Below, piece by piece: positions 7,501-15,177 of a DNA stretch of 16,203 nt. The stretch's first letter is position 1. Each line of letters begins with the position of its first letter. The stretch is taken from NCBI GenBank assembly GCA_021805585.1, contig JAJZEY010000145.1, forward strand, positions 1 through 16,203. Reading direction: 5' to 3'. Source of the DNA: Planctomycetota bacterium. Its GTDB lineage: Bacteria; Planctomycetota; Phycisphaerae; WQYP01. Below the pieces are notes generated by a model. The model saw nothing but the letters and a program-made list of their open reading frames with translations. It was not told where the DNA came from and made no database searches. Position numbers and translations under genes: made by a program.

Positions 7501-8859
7501 TTAGTGTGATGGAGATATTTGCAGGAGTCGTGAACCGTGCGCCGGCAGTGTTGCGCTAAAGCCGTGGGAAAACGTGCCCAATGTTTTTTGATCCCAAGAG
7601 TCCTCGACGGTAGCCGTGGACTTAGTCAGGGCTAGTTGTCGCCAAGTTACGCCGACCTTGGCCGCTAATTTGGCCAGATTGAACATAGCCACCGTGCAGG
7701 TCCCGTCGGCATTGTGAATGACCCACACCTGTTGCGGGGCTTTTTGAGAAAGGGGTTTGGCTACATGGCCAGCCTGGTCAATGGCGATAGCCGCTTTGTT
7801 GGTAATAATTTTGAAGCCGCCGGGCGTGAGGTGCGTTAAATCGGTGCCCAGGCAAAGCGGGGAGCAGTTGATGCACCAGAAAATCATGACGGTTTTGCTT
7901 TCAACGGGTGTCAAGCCATCGAGCTTTCCGTTGCCAATTTCCAGGGAGTCAAAATCATTCCAGCCGCCGGGGTGGGCATAAGGCGCCCATCGGGCGTTCT
8001 TGTTAAAGCGCACCATGACCCGGATCCAGTTGGTCAGATCATGCTGATAACTTTCGATATCGCCATTGGTACGCCAACCATTGGCGTATTTGGACCAGAA
8101 GGAGGCATACTTGAAACTAAGTCTATTGGAAAGTTCCAGCCATATCGGGCGGTGAGTGCGACTTAGGGCCAAGGCAAAATGGGCCATTTCAGAGCGGGTG
8201 TCCACCCGGCCGTAGGGCCAATCGCCGCCGCCGGGTCCCACGAAATCCAACTTGATATAATCGACTCCCCAGTGAGCGTACAAATTAGCGCAACTTTGCA
8301 GATACGCCATAGCACCCGGGGTGTGGAAATTTAACTTGTAACTTTTTTTAGAAAGCGTGCTGCCATGTTTAAATCGTTTATAAACAATTTGCCGGGCGGT
8401 GTAATGGTTGCCAAAAATCGGATCATTGGCCTGATAAACAGAATTGGGAAGTCCCGGCACCAGATAAATGCCCAGCTTTAATCCCCGCTTGTGCATCCAG
8501 TTTGCCAGAGGCGCAATGCCGCCAGGAAACTTTTTCAGGTCGGGCCTGGGGCGTCCATAGCGGTCGTAGCCCTGCTGCCAGCCTGCATCAATATTGACAT
8601 AGTCATAGCCAAAACGTTTGAGCCGTGTCGCCATTACGCGGGCCTGCGCTTTTACAATTTTCGCATCCACCCCGCCGCGAATTGAACTCCAGCTGCTCCA
8701 ACCCATAAATGGATGCAGGGCCGGGTTGGCCTTGGTAAACTGCGGGAGATCGGATGGGGATGCCGCGGGGGCCGCAGCCGCACCGCGAGGCGCAAAAATA
8801 AACGACGACATACACGCCACACCTATGGCGGCCATACAGCCGAAGAATTTCGTATGCAT
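7501..8859 (-). CDS. Divergent GH27 family glycosidase (alpha-galactosidase-like), secreted
   Basis: This 452-residue protein has a signal peptide (hydrophobic core 6-23, cleavage likely after about residue 30, AAAA) and a GH27 barrel from FMGWSSWSS (51-59). The catalytic nucleophile is Asp205 in YIKLDFVGPG and the acid/base is Asp267 in WRTNGDIES. A beta-sandwich C-terminal domain begins near 345. It departs from classical alpha-galactosidases in three ways: MGWNSW is MGWSSW, the nucleophile motif KYDWC is KLDFV, and the substrate-binding pair in NIDDGW reads NIDAGW (Ala92). The second aspartate is thus lost and the true substrate may not be alpha-galactose. It is about as long as single-domain GH27 enzymes. 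It follows the acetylesterase by 136 bases on the same strand with no obvious promoter between, so they probably form one transcript. Confidence 0.88.
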   Translation of the reverse strand: MHTKFFGCMAAIGVACMSSFIFAPRGAAAAPAASPSDLPQFTKANPALHPFMGWSSWSSIRGGVDAKIVKAQARVMATRLKRFGYDYVNIDAGWQQGYDRYGRPRPDLKKFPGGIAPLANWMHKRGLKLGIYLVPGLPNSVYQANDPIFGNHYTARQIVYKRFKHGSTLSKKSYKLNFHTPGAMAYLQSCANLYAHWGVDYIKLDFVGPGGGDWPYGRVDTRSEMAHFALALSRTHRPIWLELSNRLSFKYASFWSKYANGWRTNGDIESYQHDLTNWIRVMVRFNKNARWAPYAHPGGWNDFDSLEIGNGKLDGLTPVESKTVMIFWCINCSPLCLGTDLTHLTPGGFKIITNKAAIAIDQAGHVAKPLSQKAPQQVWVIHNADGTCTVAMFNLAKLAAKVGVTWRQLALTKSTATVEDSWDQKTLGTFSHGFSATLPAHGSRLLQISPSH

Positions 8860-8995
8860 AAAATCGCGCCACCCGTTTCCGTTAAAATCCCAATGCTTCC
8901 GCGCACGGGCGCTTGCTGTTTTGGGGCAAGAGGCCGTTCAAACGTGCTGGCCAACGCCTAACGCAACAATCGGATCGTAAACCAAATCGTGCCGC

Positions 8996-10564
8996 TTATT
9001 GTGGCACGGTGGGCTTCATAGCATCGTTGGTGTCAAACGGCAGTGCCGGCAGGCCGGCTTTATTCATCAAATTCGGCACTGCAATCTGATTCCATGCAAA
9101 TCGGACCACCGTGGGGTGCGGTACCGCCGGAGACTGCACCACAACGGTATGGCCCACAATGGTGGCCTGTGCGGGGACAAATTTTTTGTTTTTGCCGGCA
9201 ATTTGAAACCAGGTCAGTGGTTTGCCATCACGGGAAACCAAACCATCGCTGGCATAGTAAAAATGAATCACGGCTTTGCCATTGGAAATGGTCATGGATT
9301 TATACAGCGGGCCGGCATACACAAAACCCTTTTGGCCGTAAGTTTTGGCCAAAGCTAAGAGCGACAGGCGGTAGCCCACATCGCGTTTATCAAAGGGGTG
9401 GACATTATGCACGGTGCCAATATCCTGGGTGCCGACAATTCCGGTGTTGGGAACAGTGCGGACCACATTTTCCTGGGCATTCCAAACCACGGGTTCGCCC
9501 GTCGTCGGATTGCCGTAATAAAAGGGGGCAATTTCCACCAGATAAAAGGGGAAATTTCCCTGATTCCAGGCCTTGCGCCAAGATTTGATCACAGTTTTTA
9601 AGCGCACATAATACAAATTGTCGTTGACGTTGCTTTCGCCCTGATACCAAATGTTACCCTTTACGGCAAAGGGAACCAAAGGGCTGATCATGCCATTGTA
9701 GAGGGAGGTATAGCCCGGGCCGGTTATGAAGTTCCAAGGTTCTGGCGGAGGATTGGGAATATCGTGGCCCGCGTTCAGGGACGCCCGAGCTTTGGGCAAC
9801 CAGGCGGCAATTGCCGTGGCAAATGCCTTTTTCTGTACTTCGTATTGCGTCTTCATATTTTTGATCCAGAGATAATCGCTATGCAATTTGGGCGTATCGC
9901 GAACCGCAGACAGCGGCGTCCAGGGTTGAATCTGGGTGCCGGGCCAACTGGATTCAACCAGCCCGATGGGAACATGCAACTTACGAAACAAATCGCGCCC
10001 AAAGTAATAGCCCACCGCTGAAAACCAACCGATCGTCTTGGGGCTGCACACCTGCCACGACCCCTTGAAGCTGCCCTTCGGATGAGACGCGGTTACCTGC
10101 GGTACATCAACAAAGCGAATCAACGGGTAGTTGGCCTTGGCGACTGCAGCATGGCCATGCCCGCCGGGGGTCCAGCCATACAGGTTGTAGGTCATATTGG
10201 ATTGTCCGGTGCAAAGCCACACGTCGCCTACCAGAACATCTTTGACGCTGCTGGTGCTGCTACCCGCCTGAACCGTTAAGGTCTGTGGATTGGTATTAGC
10301 CTGCATGGGCGGCAGCTTGACCATCCACCGTCCGGTGTTGTCCGCCTGTGCTGAAACCGTATGACCGGCAAAGGATATTTTAACCGTCTGACCGGGCGTG
10401 GCCATGCCCCATACCGGATCCGCCATGCCGCGCTGTAAAACCATGTGGTCGGAGAAAATACTTGCGAATCGCACTGCGGCGGCGGCCCGCAGGCAACCGG
10501 GCGAAAGCATGAGAATGGTGCAGAACAACATGACATAGGAGTTTGTTTTTCTGGTCATGAGCAT
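8996..10564 (-). CDS. Secreted SASA-type carbohydrate acetylesterase (sialate O-acetylesterase family)
   Basis: This enzyme removes O-acetyl groups from sugars; despite the family name, bacterial members often act on xylan, xyloglucan, pectin or algal glycans. The 522-residue protein has a signal peptide (about residues 10-30) and an N-terminal beta domain with FSDHMVLQRG (37-46). The nucleophile block GQSNM has Ser122. The second block is WYQGESNV (306-313). The third, DIG...HPFDKRDVG, has Asp381 and His389. This matches the SGNH/SASA order. I chose the ATG at 10564 because AAGGAAA lies 7 bases before it and the signal peptide starts there; an earlier in-frame ATG at 10636 would add 24 residues without such a site. 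ATG at 10558 is also possible. It is first in a probable operon with the GH27 gene at 7501-8859. Confidence 0.9.
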   Translation of the reverse strand: MLMTRKTNSYVMLFCTILMLSPGCLRAAAAVRFASIFSDHMVLQRGMADPVWGMATPGQTVKISFAGHTVSAQADNTGRWMVKLPPMQANTNPQTLTVQAGSSTSSVKDVLVGDVWLCTGQSNMTYNLYGWTPGGHGHAAVAKANYPLIRFVDVPQVTASHPKGSFKGSWQVCSPKTIGWFSAVGYYFGRDLFRKLHVPIGLVESSWPGTQIQPWTPLSAVRDTPKLHSDYLWIKNMKTQYEVQKKAFATAIAAWLPKARASLNAGHDIPNPPPEPWNFITGPGYTSLYNGMISPLVPFAVKGNIWYQGESNVNDNLYYVRLKTVIKSWRKAWNQGNFPFYLVEIAPFYYGNPTTGEPVVWNAQENVVRTVPNTGIVGTQDIGTVHNVHPFDKRDVGYRLSLLALAKTYGQKGFVYAGPLYKSMTISNGKAVIHFYYASDGLVSRDGKPLTWFQIAGKNKKFVPAQATIVGHTVVVQSPAVPHPTVVRFAWNQIAVPNLMNKAGLPALPFDTNDAMKPTVPQ

Positions 10565-10668
10565 CGGACGGTTTCCTTTTGATATTAACCAGCAACGCGG
10601 TGCCAATTGAGCAAACGGGCAATGACGCCCTGACATAAATAGCCTTTAGCTCGTCTCCGGAGTAGCTT

Positions 10669-10696
10669 ATTGTACCTGCTGGCCATGGTTTGTCAA
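10669..10696 (-). promoter_or_regulatory. Sigma70-type promoter of the acetylesterase-GH27 operon
   Basis: On the minus strand TTGACA (10696-10691), a perfect -35, is followed after 16 bases by TACAAT (10674-10669), five of six consensus positions. Transcription would start near 10662, leaving a leader of about 100 bases that includes the palindrome CTCCGGAG. Confidence 0.75.
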
Positions 10697-10699
10697 CAA

Positions 10700-10715
10700 G
10701 AACAAGTAATTGTTC
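10700..10715. promoter_or_regulatory. Palindromic operator candidate upstream of the esterase promoter
   Basis: GAACAAGTAATTGTTC pairs at 7 of 8 positions. It lies 3 bases upstream of the -35 box at 10691-10696, a position expected for an activator. It matches the site at 15145-15160 at 14 of 16 positions, which supports a common regulator. Confidence 0.6.
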
Positions 10716-10788
10716 CTAATGGAAACACATCACAGCACAGGCCTCGCCTGACAAATCCCAATTCTGATTGCGAACAAAGCTAAACCTC

Positions 10789-10813
10789 GGCCGTCCGCTT
10801 AGGCGGTACGGCC
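10789..10813 (-). terminator. Strong stem-loop, possible terminator of the NPCBM-GH27 gene
   Basis: GGCCGTCCGC (10789-10798) pairs with GCGGTACGGCC (10803-10813) as a 10-pair stem with one bulged T and a TTAG loop. Read on the minus strand it is followed by GAGGTTTAGCTTTG, only weakly T-rich. It lies about 130 bases after the stop of the GH27 gene, so it could end that transcript, but it is not a textbook intrinsic terminator. Confidence 0.4.
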
Positions 10814-10940
10814 GCATGGACCAATTGCCGTCTTTACGCTCCGTGAAAGCCGCTACCGACTCCTGGGGAGAGGTCGGAGCTTATCCGCAGTCGTGCGCTT
10901 GTATCGGCCCTCAGAGCACGCCGCCCTGATCTGGCGGGAA

Positions 10941-12986
10941 TCAATCTTCCATTCGCGGCTGGCCGATCTTCAGCATGATCGCGCCGTGGGCCGGAACTTT
11001 CATCGCCAGCCCGGCCCGTTCGCCCAGGCTCTTGCGCTTCCATAAATCGCGAACGGGCTGCTTACCGCGCAGCACCTTTTGGTTCGGGGTAAGCACCATG
11101 TCCAGCATGCTCCAAGATGGAATGCTGGCCTTCGCCGGCATCAAGCCAAGGTTGTACAAAGCCACCGCGACGGTACCATCCCAAAGCGGCCGGGCCCAAA
11201 TTTCGATGCCGGTGCGTTGGTCGGCGTTCATGCACTGCGCCTGCACGCCGATTTCATCCTGATTGACGGCCAAAACTTCGGTATTGGTCATCAAATCAAT
11301 GGTGAACTTGTTCAGATGCTCCAGATTACACCCCAGCAGCAGCGGGGCGGCCAACATGCACCATTGTGTGATATGCGTTTGCTGCTCACCGGGGGTTAAT
11401 TTGCTCCAATGCAGCGGCCCATCTTCAAAGCTGCCAAAGCCAACCACCAGCATATCCGGATCATTCCAGTGGCCCGGTCCGGCAAACGGAAACAGCGCTC
11501 GGTCGGCGCGAAATCCGTTGTTCATCATGGACTCCCAGGAATCGTTGATGTCGCCGCTGATGCGGTAGCTGTTGCCCCACACCGGTTCGCGGCCGCCCCA
11601 GGTCCATACGTGCCCCATGCCGTATTGGCAGAGGCTGAAGAAAATATCCCGATCCACCGCATCCAGAGCCTGGCGCATCAGTACGTATGGATGCATATAT
11701 TGCTGGAGGCTGGGGTTCTGCGGCACCTCATTGCCATAGCTGCACCAGTCGTACTTGAGATAATCCACACCCCAGCGGGCATATGTTTTGGCATCCTGGG
11801 CTTCGTGCCCGAAGCTGCCGGTGTGTTGCCCACAGGTCATTTTTCCTGGGGAAGAATACAGGCCAAAACGCAGCCCTTTGCTGTGCACATAATCGGCGAG
11901 TTTTTTCATGTCGCCAAATTTTGGCGTCGTGAGTATTTCGCCCTGTGCGTCACGACCATTCTGCCAGCCGTCGTCAATATTGATGTAATTAAACCCTTTA
12001 GCAGCCAGACCGCTGCTGATCATGGCATCGGCCGAGCCCATCGTGCGCTGGGCGCTATTGTCCATGCCATAGGCGTTCCACGAATTCCACCCCATGGGGG
12101 GCGTCATGGCCAATTGGTGTTCACCGGCGACGAGGCGTAACGTTCGGCGCGCCGAACCCAGGCTGTTTTTCGCGGTCAAACGGACTTGGTACTCCCCAGC
12201 GGCGGCAATTTTGCCGGAGATCACACCGGCTTCCGTCATTGTTAGCCCCGGCGGCAACCCCTCGGCCGCCAACGTGACGGGAGCCTCGCCGGTGTGCGGC
12301 ACCAAAAACAAAAAGTCGCGTCCGGGCGTCGCACCTACTGCCCGCGGCCCATGAAATTCCGGCTGCGGTGGATCGCCATTGGCAATTTCCGGAACCACAT
12401 CGGCACCTTCGTAGCGCGCCGCGGAAACTGGTAGTTTCGTCGCACCCGCGATCAGCGTGATCACCGGATTGGCCCAGTCGGCATGGCAAAAGTCCATGCC
12501 GTAGGGGCCAATTTTCACCAGCAGTGTCATGTAATGGGCTCCGCGGAGGTCCGCGCTGATCGGCCGGGCCGCTTCGCCCCCTTTCATCAATGGGCTTTGC
12601 GCTACAACTTTGTTATCGGCCAGCACCTCAAATATGACCGCACCGTGATCGCCGGCAGTGGCATCCAGCCCGACCTTGGCCGTAAACTTTTCCGCCTGCT
12701 GGTGCAGCGCAATTCTAAAGACACTTTGGGCATGGGTCCCAATACCCCGATTAAAGTGCTTACCGGCGATGATAATTGGTGTATTGTCCACGCTGCGGTT
12801 TTTGTGCGGCACACCCCACCCTTGGAGTATATTTTTCAAACTCAGGTCTTCAACGTGCACGATGCGGTTTACCGTTGCCGCCCACACCGCCGGGGCCCCC
12901 ATCGCACCTGCGGCCGCCACCGTTAACACCTTCATCACGGTACGCCGTGATTGCACCTTCTTTTCGAGGGTATCGTGGTTTTTCAT
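10941..12986 (-). CDS. GH27 alpha-galactosidase with N-terminal NPCBM domain, Tat-exported
   Basis: This 681-residue enzyme should release terminal alpha-1,6-galactose. Residues 13-19 (SRRTVMK) followed by a hydrophobic run ending AVWA (about 36) form a likely Tat signal. Residues about 40-180 fit an NPCBM galactose/sugar-binding domain (NRGIGTHAQS at 79-88). About 215-288 looks like an Ig/putative-Ig (He_PIG) linker with LPPGLTM and VISGKI. The GH27 barrel starts at MGWNSWN (298-304) and keeps all canonical parts: NIDDGW (336-341), YLKYDWC with nucleophile Asp413, RISGDI with acid/base Asp479, and GHWNDPDML (505-513). A C-terminal beta domain ends the protein. GGAGA lies 9 bases before the ATG. 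It is the orthodox member beside two divergent paralogues. It lies 538 bases after the fucosidase gene and probably has its own promoter. Confidence 0.95.
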   Translation of the reverse strand: MKNHDTLEKKVQSRRTVMKVLTVAAAGAMGAPAVWAATVNRIVHVEDLSLKNILQGWGVPHKNRSVDNTPIIIAGKHFNRGIGTHAQSVFRIALHQQAEKFTAKVGLDATAGDHGAVIFEVLADNKVVAQSPLMKGGEAARPISADLRGAHYMTLLVKIGPYGMDFCHADWANPVITLIAGATKLPVSAARYEGADVVPEIANGDPPQPEFHGPRAVGATPGRDFLFLVPHTGEAPVTLAAEGLPPGLTMTEAGVISGKIAAAGEYQVRLTAKNSLGSARRTLRLVAGEHQLAMTPPMGWNSWNAYGMDNSAQRTMGSADAMISSGLAAKGFNYINIDDGWQNGRDAQGEILTTPKFGDMKKLADYVHSKGLRFGLYSSPGKMTCGQHTGSFGHEAQDAKTYARWGVDYLKYDWCSYGNEVPQNPSLQQYMHPYVLMRQALDAVDRDIFFSLCQYGMGHVWTWGGREPVWGNSYRISGDINDSWESMMNNGFRADRALFPFAGPGHWNDPDMLVVGFGSFEDGPLHWSKLTPGEQQTHITQWCMLAAPLLLGCNLEHLNKFTIDLMTNTEVLAVNQDEIGVQAQCMNADQRTGIEIWARPLWDGTVAVALYNLGLMPAKASIPSWSMLDMVLTPNQKVLRGKQPVRDLWKRKSLGERAGLAMKVPAHGAIMLKIGQPRMED

Positions 12987-13524
12987 AAAACGGCATCTCC
13001 AAAAAAGTGAAGCAGCGGCCCGCCCGGTCCCGACGTCTTAAAACGATTGATAATCGCAGTTATTGCATGAAACAAGCATTTGCGCACTACCTTTTGCGGG
13101 AACCGTTCGCCACGGATTGACCGGGCAGGATGGAAGCCTGTCACACAAGGGCCACTGCATCGCGGCCGAGTACGCCGGAACCGCCGCAACTCTTGCCCAT
13201 TCGCGCGGCCCTGAACGCTTATCCTTTTTGCATGCGGATGGGCCGATATTTAAGATCGAAGCGACCAGTACCCGCGGACCAGGGTCGTGGCCCGGCACTA
13301 TAATTTCGCGGAAATTCAATTTGCCAAATCACCCCGGCACATCATCATCCGCAGGCCCATTGCCGATGGCAGAAACATTGGCAGGCTCCGAAGCACGGTT
13401 GCTGTTTGCCCTTTCACGCAACAGCGGTAAATGGCGGTGCGGCCGTCCCGACCCGCCGTGTACAAAGGGCATACATCTGGAGCTTGCATTTTTTGTGCAA
13501 CGGTACTGACCCCATGTGTCAGGC
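12987..13524. other. Intergenic region between the fucosidase and NPCBM-GH27 genes
   Basis: These 538 bases hold the weak promoter near 13047-13075 and otherwise nothing I can name. Open frames cross it on both strands (13063-13509 plus; 13038-13319 and 13316-13567 minus), but none has a ribosome site or recognisable domain, and the translations are rich in Pro, Arg and Cys as expected of chance frames. A short hairpin (CTGAC/GTCAG) follows the fucosidase stop without a T-run. Confidence 0.5.
13047..13075 (-). promoter_or_regulatory. Weak candidate promoter of the NPCBM-GH27 gene
   Basis: On the minus strand TTGTTT (13075-13070) and TATCAA (13052-13047) are 17 bases apart, each with four matches to the consensus. 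The -35 overlaps AAACAAGCATTTGCGC (13070-13085), which matches the operator-like site at 15145-15160 at 11 of 16 positions. Both are weaker than at the other three hydrolase promoters. Confidence 0.35.
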
Positions 13525-14850
13525 TTATTTTGTCACAATGGGTACTACGGGTTCTGCAACATGGCATACCACCACGCTGACAATTTTATCGGGTGCGGTG
13601 GGCGGCAATTCAATCATTTGCCCAGCAGCCGATGGGGTAACCTGCAGCGCATCGTTCGGCACGGTAAGCATATTGGCGGAAATGATTTTACTGCGCATCG
13701 GCACGGCGATGCGATGATCCGCAGGCCAATGGGTTATTTCCAGAAACAACCTGCCGGGCTTCCGCGTGGCGTAGCCAAAGGGCAGTTTCTCCTTAAATGG
13801 TGTGCGATGCGTGCCATAAATAGCCGCCCCGTTGACTTTGAGCCATTGGCCCATGGCCAGCAGCCGCTGTACCTCTGGCTGCGGAATAATGCCCTTGGCA
13901 TTGGGGCCGACATTCAGCAGAAAGTTTCCGCCACCGCTGGCACAGTGAATCAGGTTGGTAATCAACGTTGCAACCGACTTCCAATTGTGATCGGTGCGGG
14001 AGTATCCCCAGTCGCTGTTGATCGTCATGCAGGTTTCCCAGTGGCCGGGCAGTCCCTGCGGCGGAATATGCTGCTCGGGTGTGCCATAGTCGCCCACCCC
14101 GTTGCCTAAGCGATCGTTGACCAGAATGTTCGGATTCAAACTCTTGATATAGTCATAAATATTGAGCGAATCGGCTTTGGTCCAGCCCTTGATCCAGCCG
14201 CCATCAAACCAGAATAGATTGGTGTGATACTGCCGCACAAGCTCATGAATCTGGCGGCGCATGTATTGGACATAGGCCGCGTTGCGATCAGGCGGAAGGA
14301 TGGTTGGATCGTACGTAGGAGCTGTCGCGCTGGGGTGGGCCGCAAGCTGGTCGCGGGAGTGCCAGTCCATTACGGAATAATACGTGCAGAAGCGCAGATC
14401 ATATTTTTTGCAGGCGGCTGCCAGCGCCGCGGTTGGGTCGGTATGCCACGGCGTTGCGTCCACAACGTTGTATTTGGTGGCGTTGGTCTTAAACATGCAA
14501 AAGCCGTCATGGTGCTTGGTGGTAAATACCACGTAGCCGGCACCGGCCTTTTTGAAAATCGAAACCCACTTGTTGGCATTAAAATCCACCGGATCAAATT
14601 TTTTGGCATAATTGGCATAGATTTTGCGCGGAATATGGGCGTTATTCATGTACCATTCGCCCTGGGCCGGCAGGGCGTAAAGGCCCCAGTGAATAAAAAT
14701 GCCGAACCGATCGTGTGCCCACCAGGCCGCGTGCGTCGCGGCAGCCGATGCCGATCGGCCCGCGCCCGTCACAAGCGTCAATAGCAGCAGCAAACCCGCC
14801 AGCATCAACGATACACGGCGATACGGCATAGACTTTTGAGTTAAATGCAT
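13525..14850 (-). CDS. GH29 alpha-L-fucosidase, secreted
   Basis: This enzyme hydrolyses terminal alpha-L-fucose from glycans. The 441-residue protein has a long hydrophobic signal peptide (about residues 13-37, cleavage after SASA or AAA). Canonical GH29 blocks follow: FGIFIHWGLYALPAQGEWY (49-67), FTTKHHDGFCMF (109-120), and the nucleophile Asp216 in LFWFDGGW. Next are TPEQ (257-260) and HWETCMTINSDWGY (270-283), then GGGNFLLNVGPNAKG (306-320). Glu259 and Glu272 are the acid/base candidates; this residue varies between GH29 subfamilies. The C-terminal part (about 345-441) is a single beta domain. AAGGAA lies 5 bases before the ATG at 14850, which fixes the start. A TTGACA promoter with an overlapping palindrome lies just upstream. 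Confidence 0.96.
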   Translation of the reverse strand: MHLTQKSMPYRRVSLMLAGLLLLLTLVTGAGRSASAAATHAAWWAHDRFGIFIHWGLYALPAQGEWYMNNAHIPRKIYANYAKKFDPVDFNANKWVSIFKKAGAGYVVFTTKHHDGFCMFKTNATKYNVVDATPWHTDPTAALAAACKKYDLRFCTYYSVMDWHSRDQLAAHPSATAPTYDPTILPPDRNAAYVQYMRRQIHELVRQYHTNLFWFDGGWIKGWTKADSLNIYDYIKSLNPNILVNDRLGNGVGDYGTPEQHIPPQGLPGHWETCMTINSDWGYSRTDHNWKSVATLITNLIHCASGGGNFLLNVGPNAKGIIPQPEVQRLLAMGQWLKVNGAAIYGTHRTPFKEKLPFGYATRKPGRLFLEITHWPADHRIAVPMRSKIISANMLTVPNDALQVTPSAAGQMIELPPTAPDKIVSVVVCHVAEPVVPIVTK

Positions 14851-14885
14851 CGCGATTCCTTTGCATCGAATCCAATATTCCTGTT

Positions 14886-14903
14886 TGGTACAGTACTTTA
14901 CCA
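14886..14903. promoter_or_regulatory. Palindromic operator candidate over the fucosidase promoter
   Basis: TGGTACAGTACTTTACCA is an 18-base palindrome with 8 of 9 pairs intact. It covers the -10 box and start region of the fucosidase promoter, where a bound protein would repress. It shares the central AGTA and the width of the sites at 10700 and 15145 but its arms differ, so it may bind the same or a related regulator. Confidence 0.55.
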
Positions 14904-14923
14904 GAATCCATTCAGGGTGTCAA
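14895..14923 (-). promoter_or_regulatory. Sigma70-type promoter of the GH29 fucosidase gene
   Basis: On the minus strand TTGACA (14923-14918) and TAAAGT (14900-14895) are separated by exactly 17 bases. The -35 is perfect and the -10 matches at four of six positions. The predicted start is near 14888, about 38 bases before the ATG. Confidence 0.7.
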
Positions 14924-15114
14924 CCAGCCGGTGCGGCCCGTATGCCGCATCGGACTGGGAGAACAGCGTTGGCCGCCGCGATAACGGGTTCACCGCAGGG
15001 TGTGAAAATTCGCGTTGTGGCATTTTTGTCGTGGTGTGGCATATTTCTGTGCACCGGGCGGTACATATTTCCTCCGCCCAACCTGTCATCGGTCAGACTC
15101 CATAATACCCGCTC

Positions 15115-15143
15115 TTGACAGCCTGTTGATACGCAACTATAAA
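15115..15143 (+). promoter_or_regulatory. Sigma70-type promoter of the divergent GH27 gene
   Basis: TTGACA (15115-15120) and TATAAA (15138-15143) are separated by exactly 17 bases, nearly a full consensus promoter. Transcription would start around 15150, giving a leader of under 30 bases. Confidence 0.8.
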
Positions 15144-15144
15144 T

Positions 15145-15160
15145 GACCAAGTATTTGTTC
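15145..15160. promoter_or_regulatory. Operator candidate at the transcription start of the GH27 paralogue
   Basis: GACCAAGTATTTGTTC begins 2 bases after the -10 box and covers the expected start point, the usual place for a repressor. It is an imperfect palindrome (6 of 8 pairs) and matches the site at 10700-10715 at 14 of 16 positions. Confidence 0.6.
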
Positions 15161-15177
15161 ATTGAGATTCAGGTATT

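Larger units (their letters stand above)
10565..10940. other. Intergenic region between the NPCBM-GH27 and esterase genes
   Basis: These 376 bases contain the esterase promoter, its operator candidate and a strong stem-loop at 10789-10813. The stretch 10815-10940 has imperfect self-complementary sequence (CCGAC/GTCGG near 10856-10877) and no credible gene. Confidence 0.6.
14851..15177. other. Divergent promoter region between fucosidase and GH27 paralogue
   Basis: This 327-base region separates two genes read in opposite directions. It carries one strong promoter with an operator candidate at each end: 14886-14923 for the fucosidase and 15115-15160 for the GH27 gene. The middle (14930-15110) shows no gene; it has one weak GGGCGG/CCGCCC inverted repeat near 15055-15080. 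Confidence 0.65.

Noticed and set aside
13063..13509. 148-residue open frame on the plus strand between the GH29 and GH27 genes
   Set aside because: No ribosome site, no recognisable domain, composition typical of a chance frame in GC-rich DNA, and it lies against the direction of both neighbours.
13500..13524. Short hairpin after the fucosidase stop as a terminator
   Set aside because: Only a five-pair stem and no T-run follows on the minus strand.
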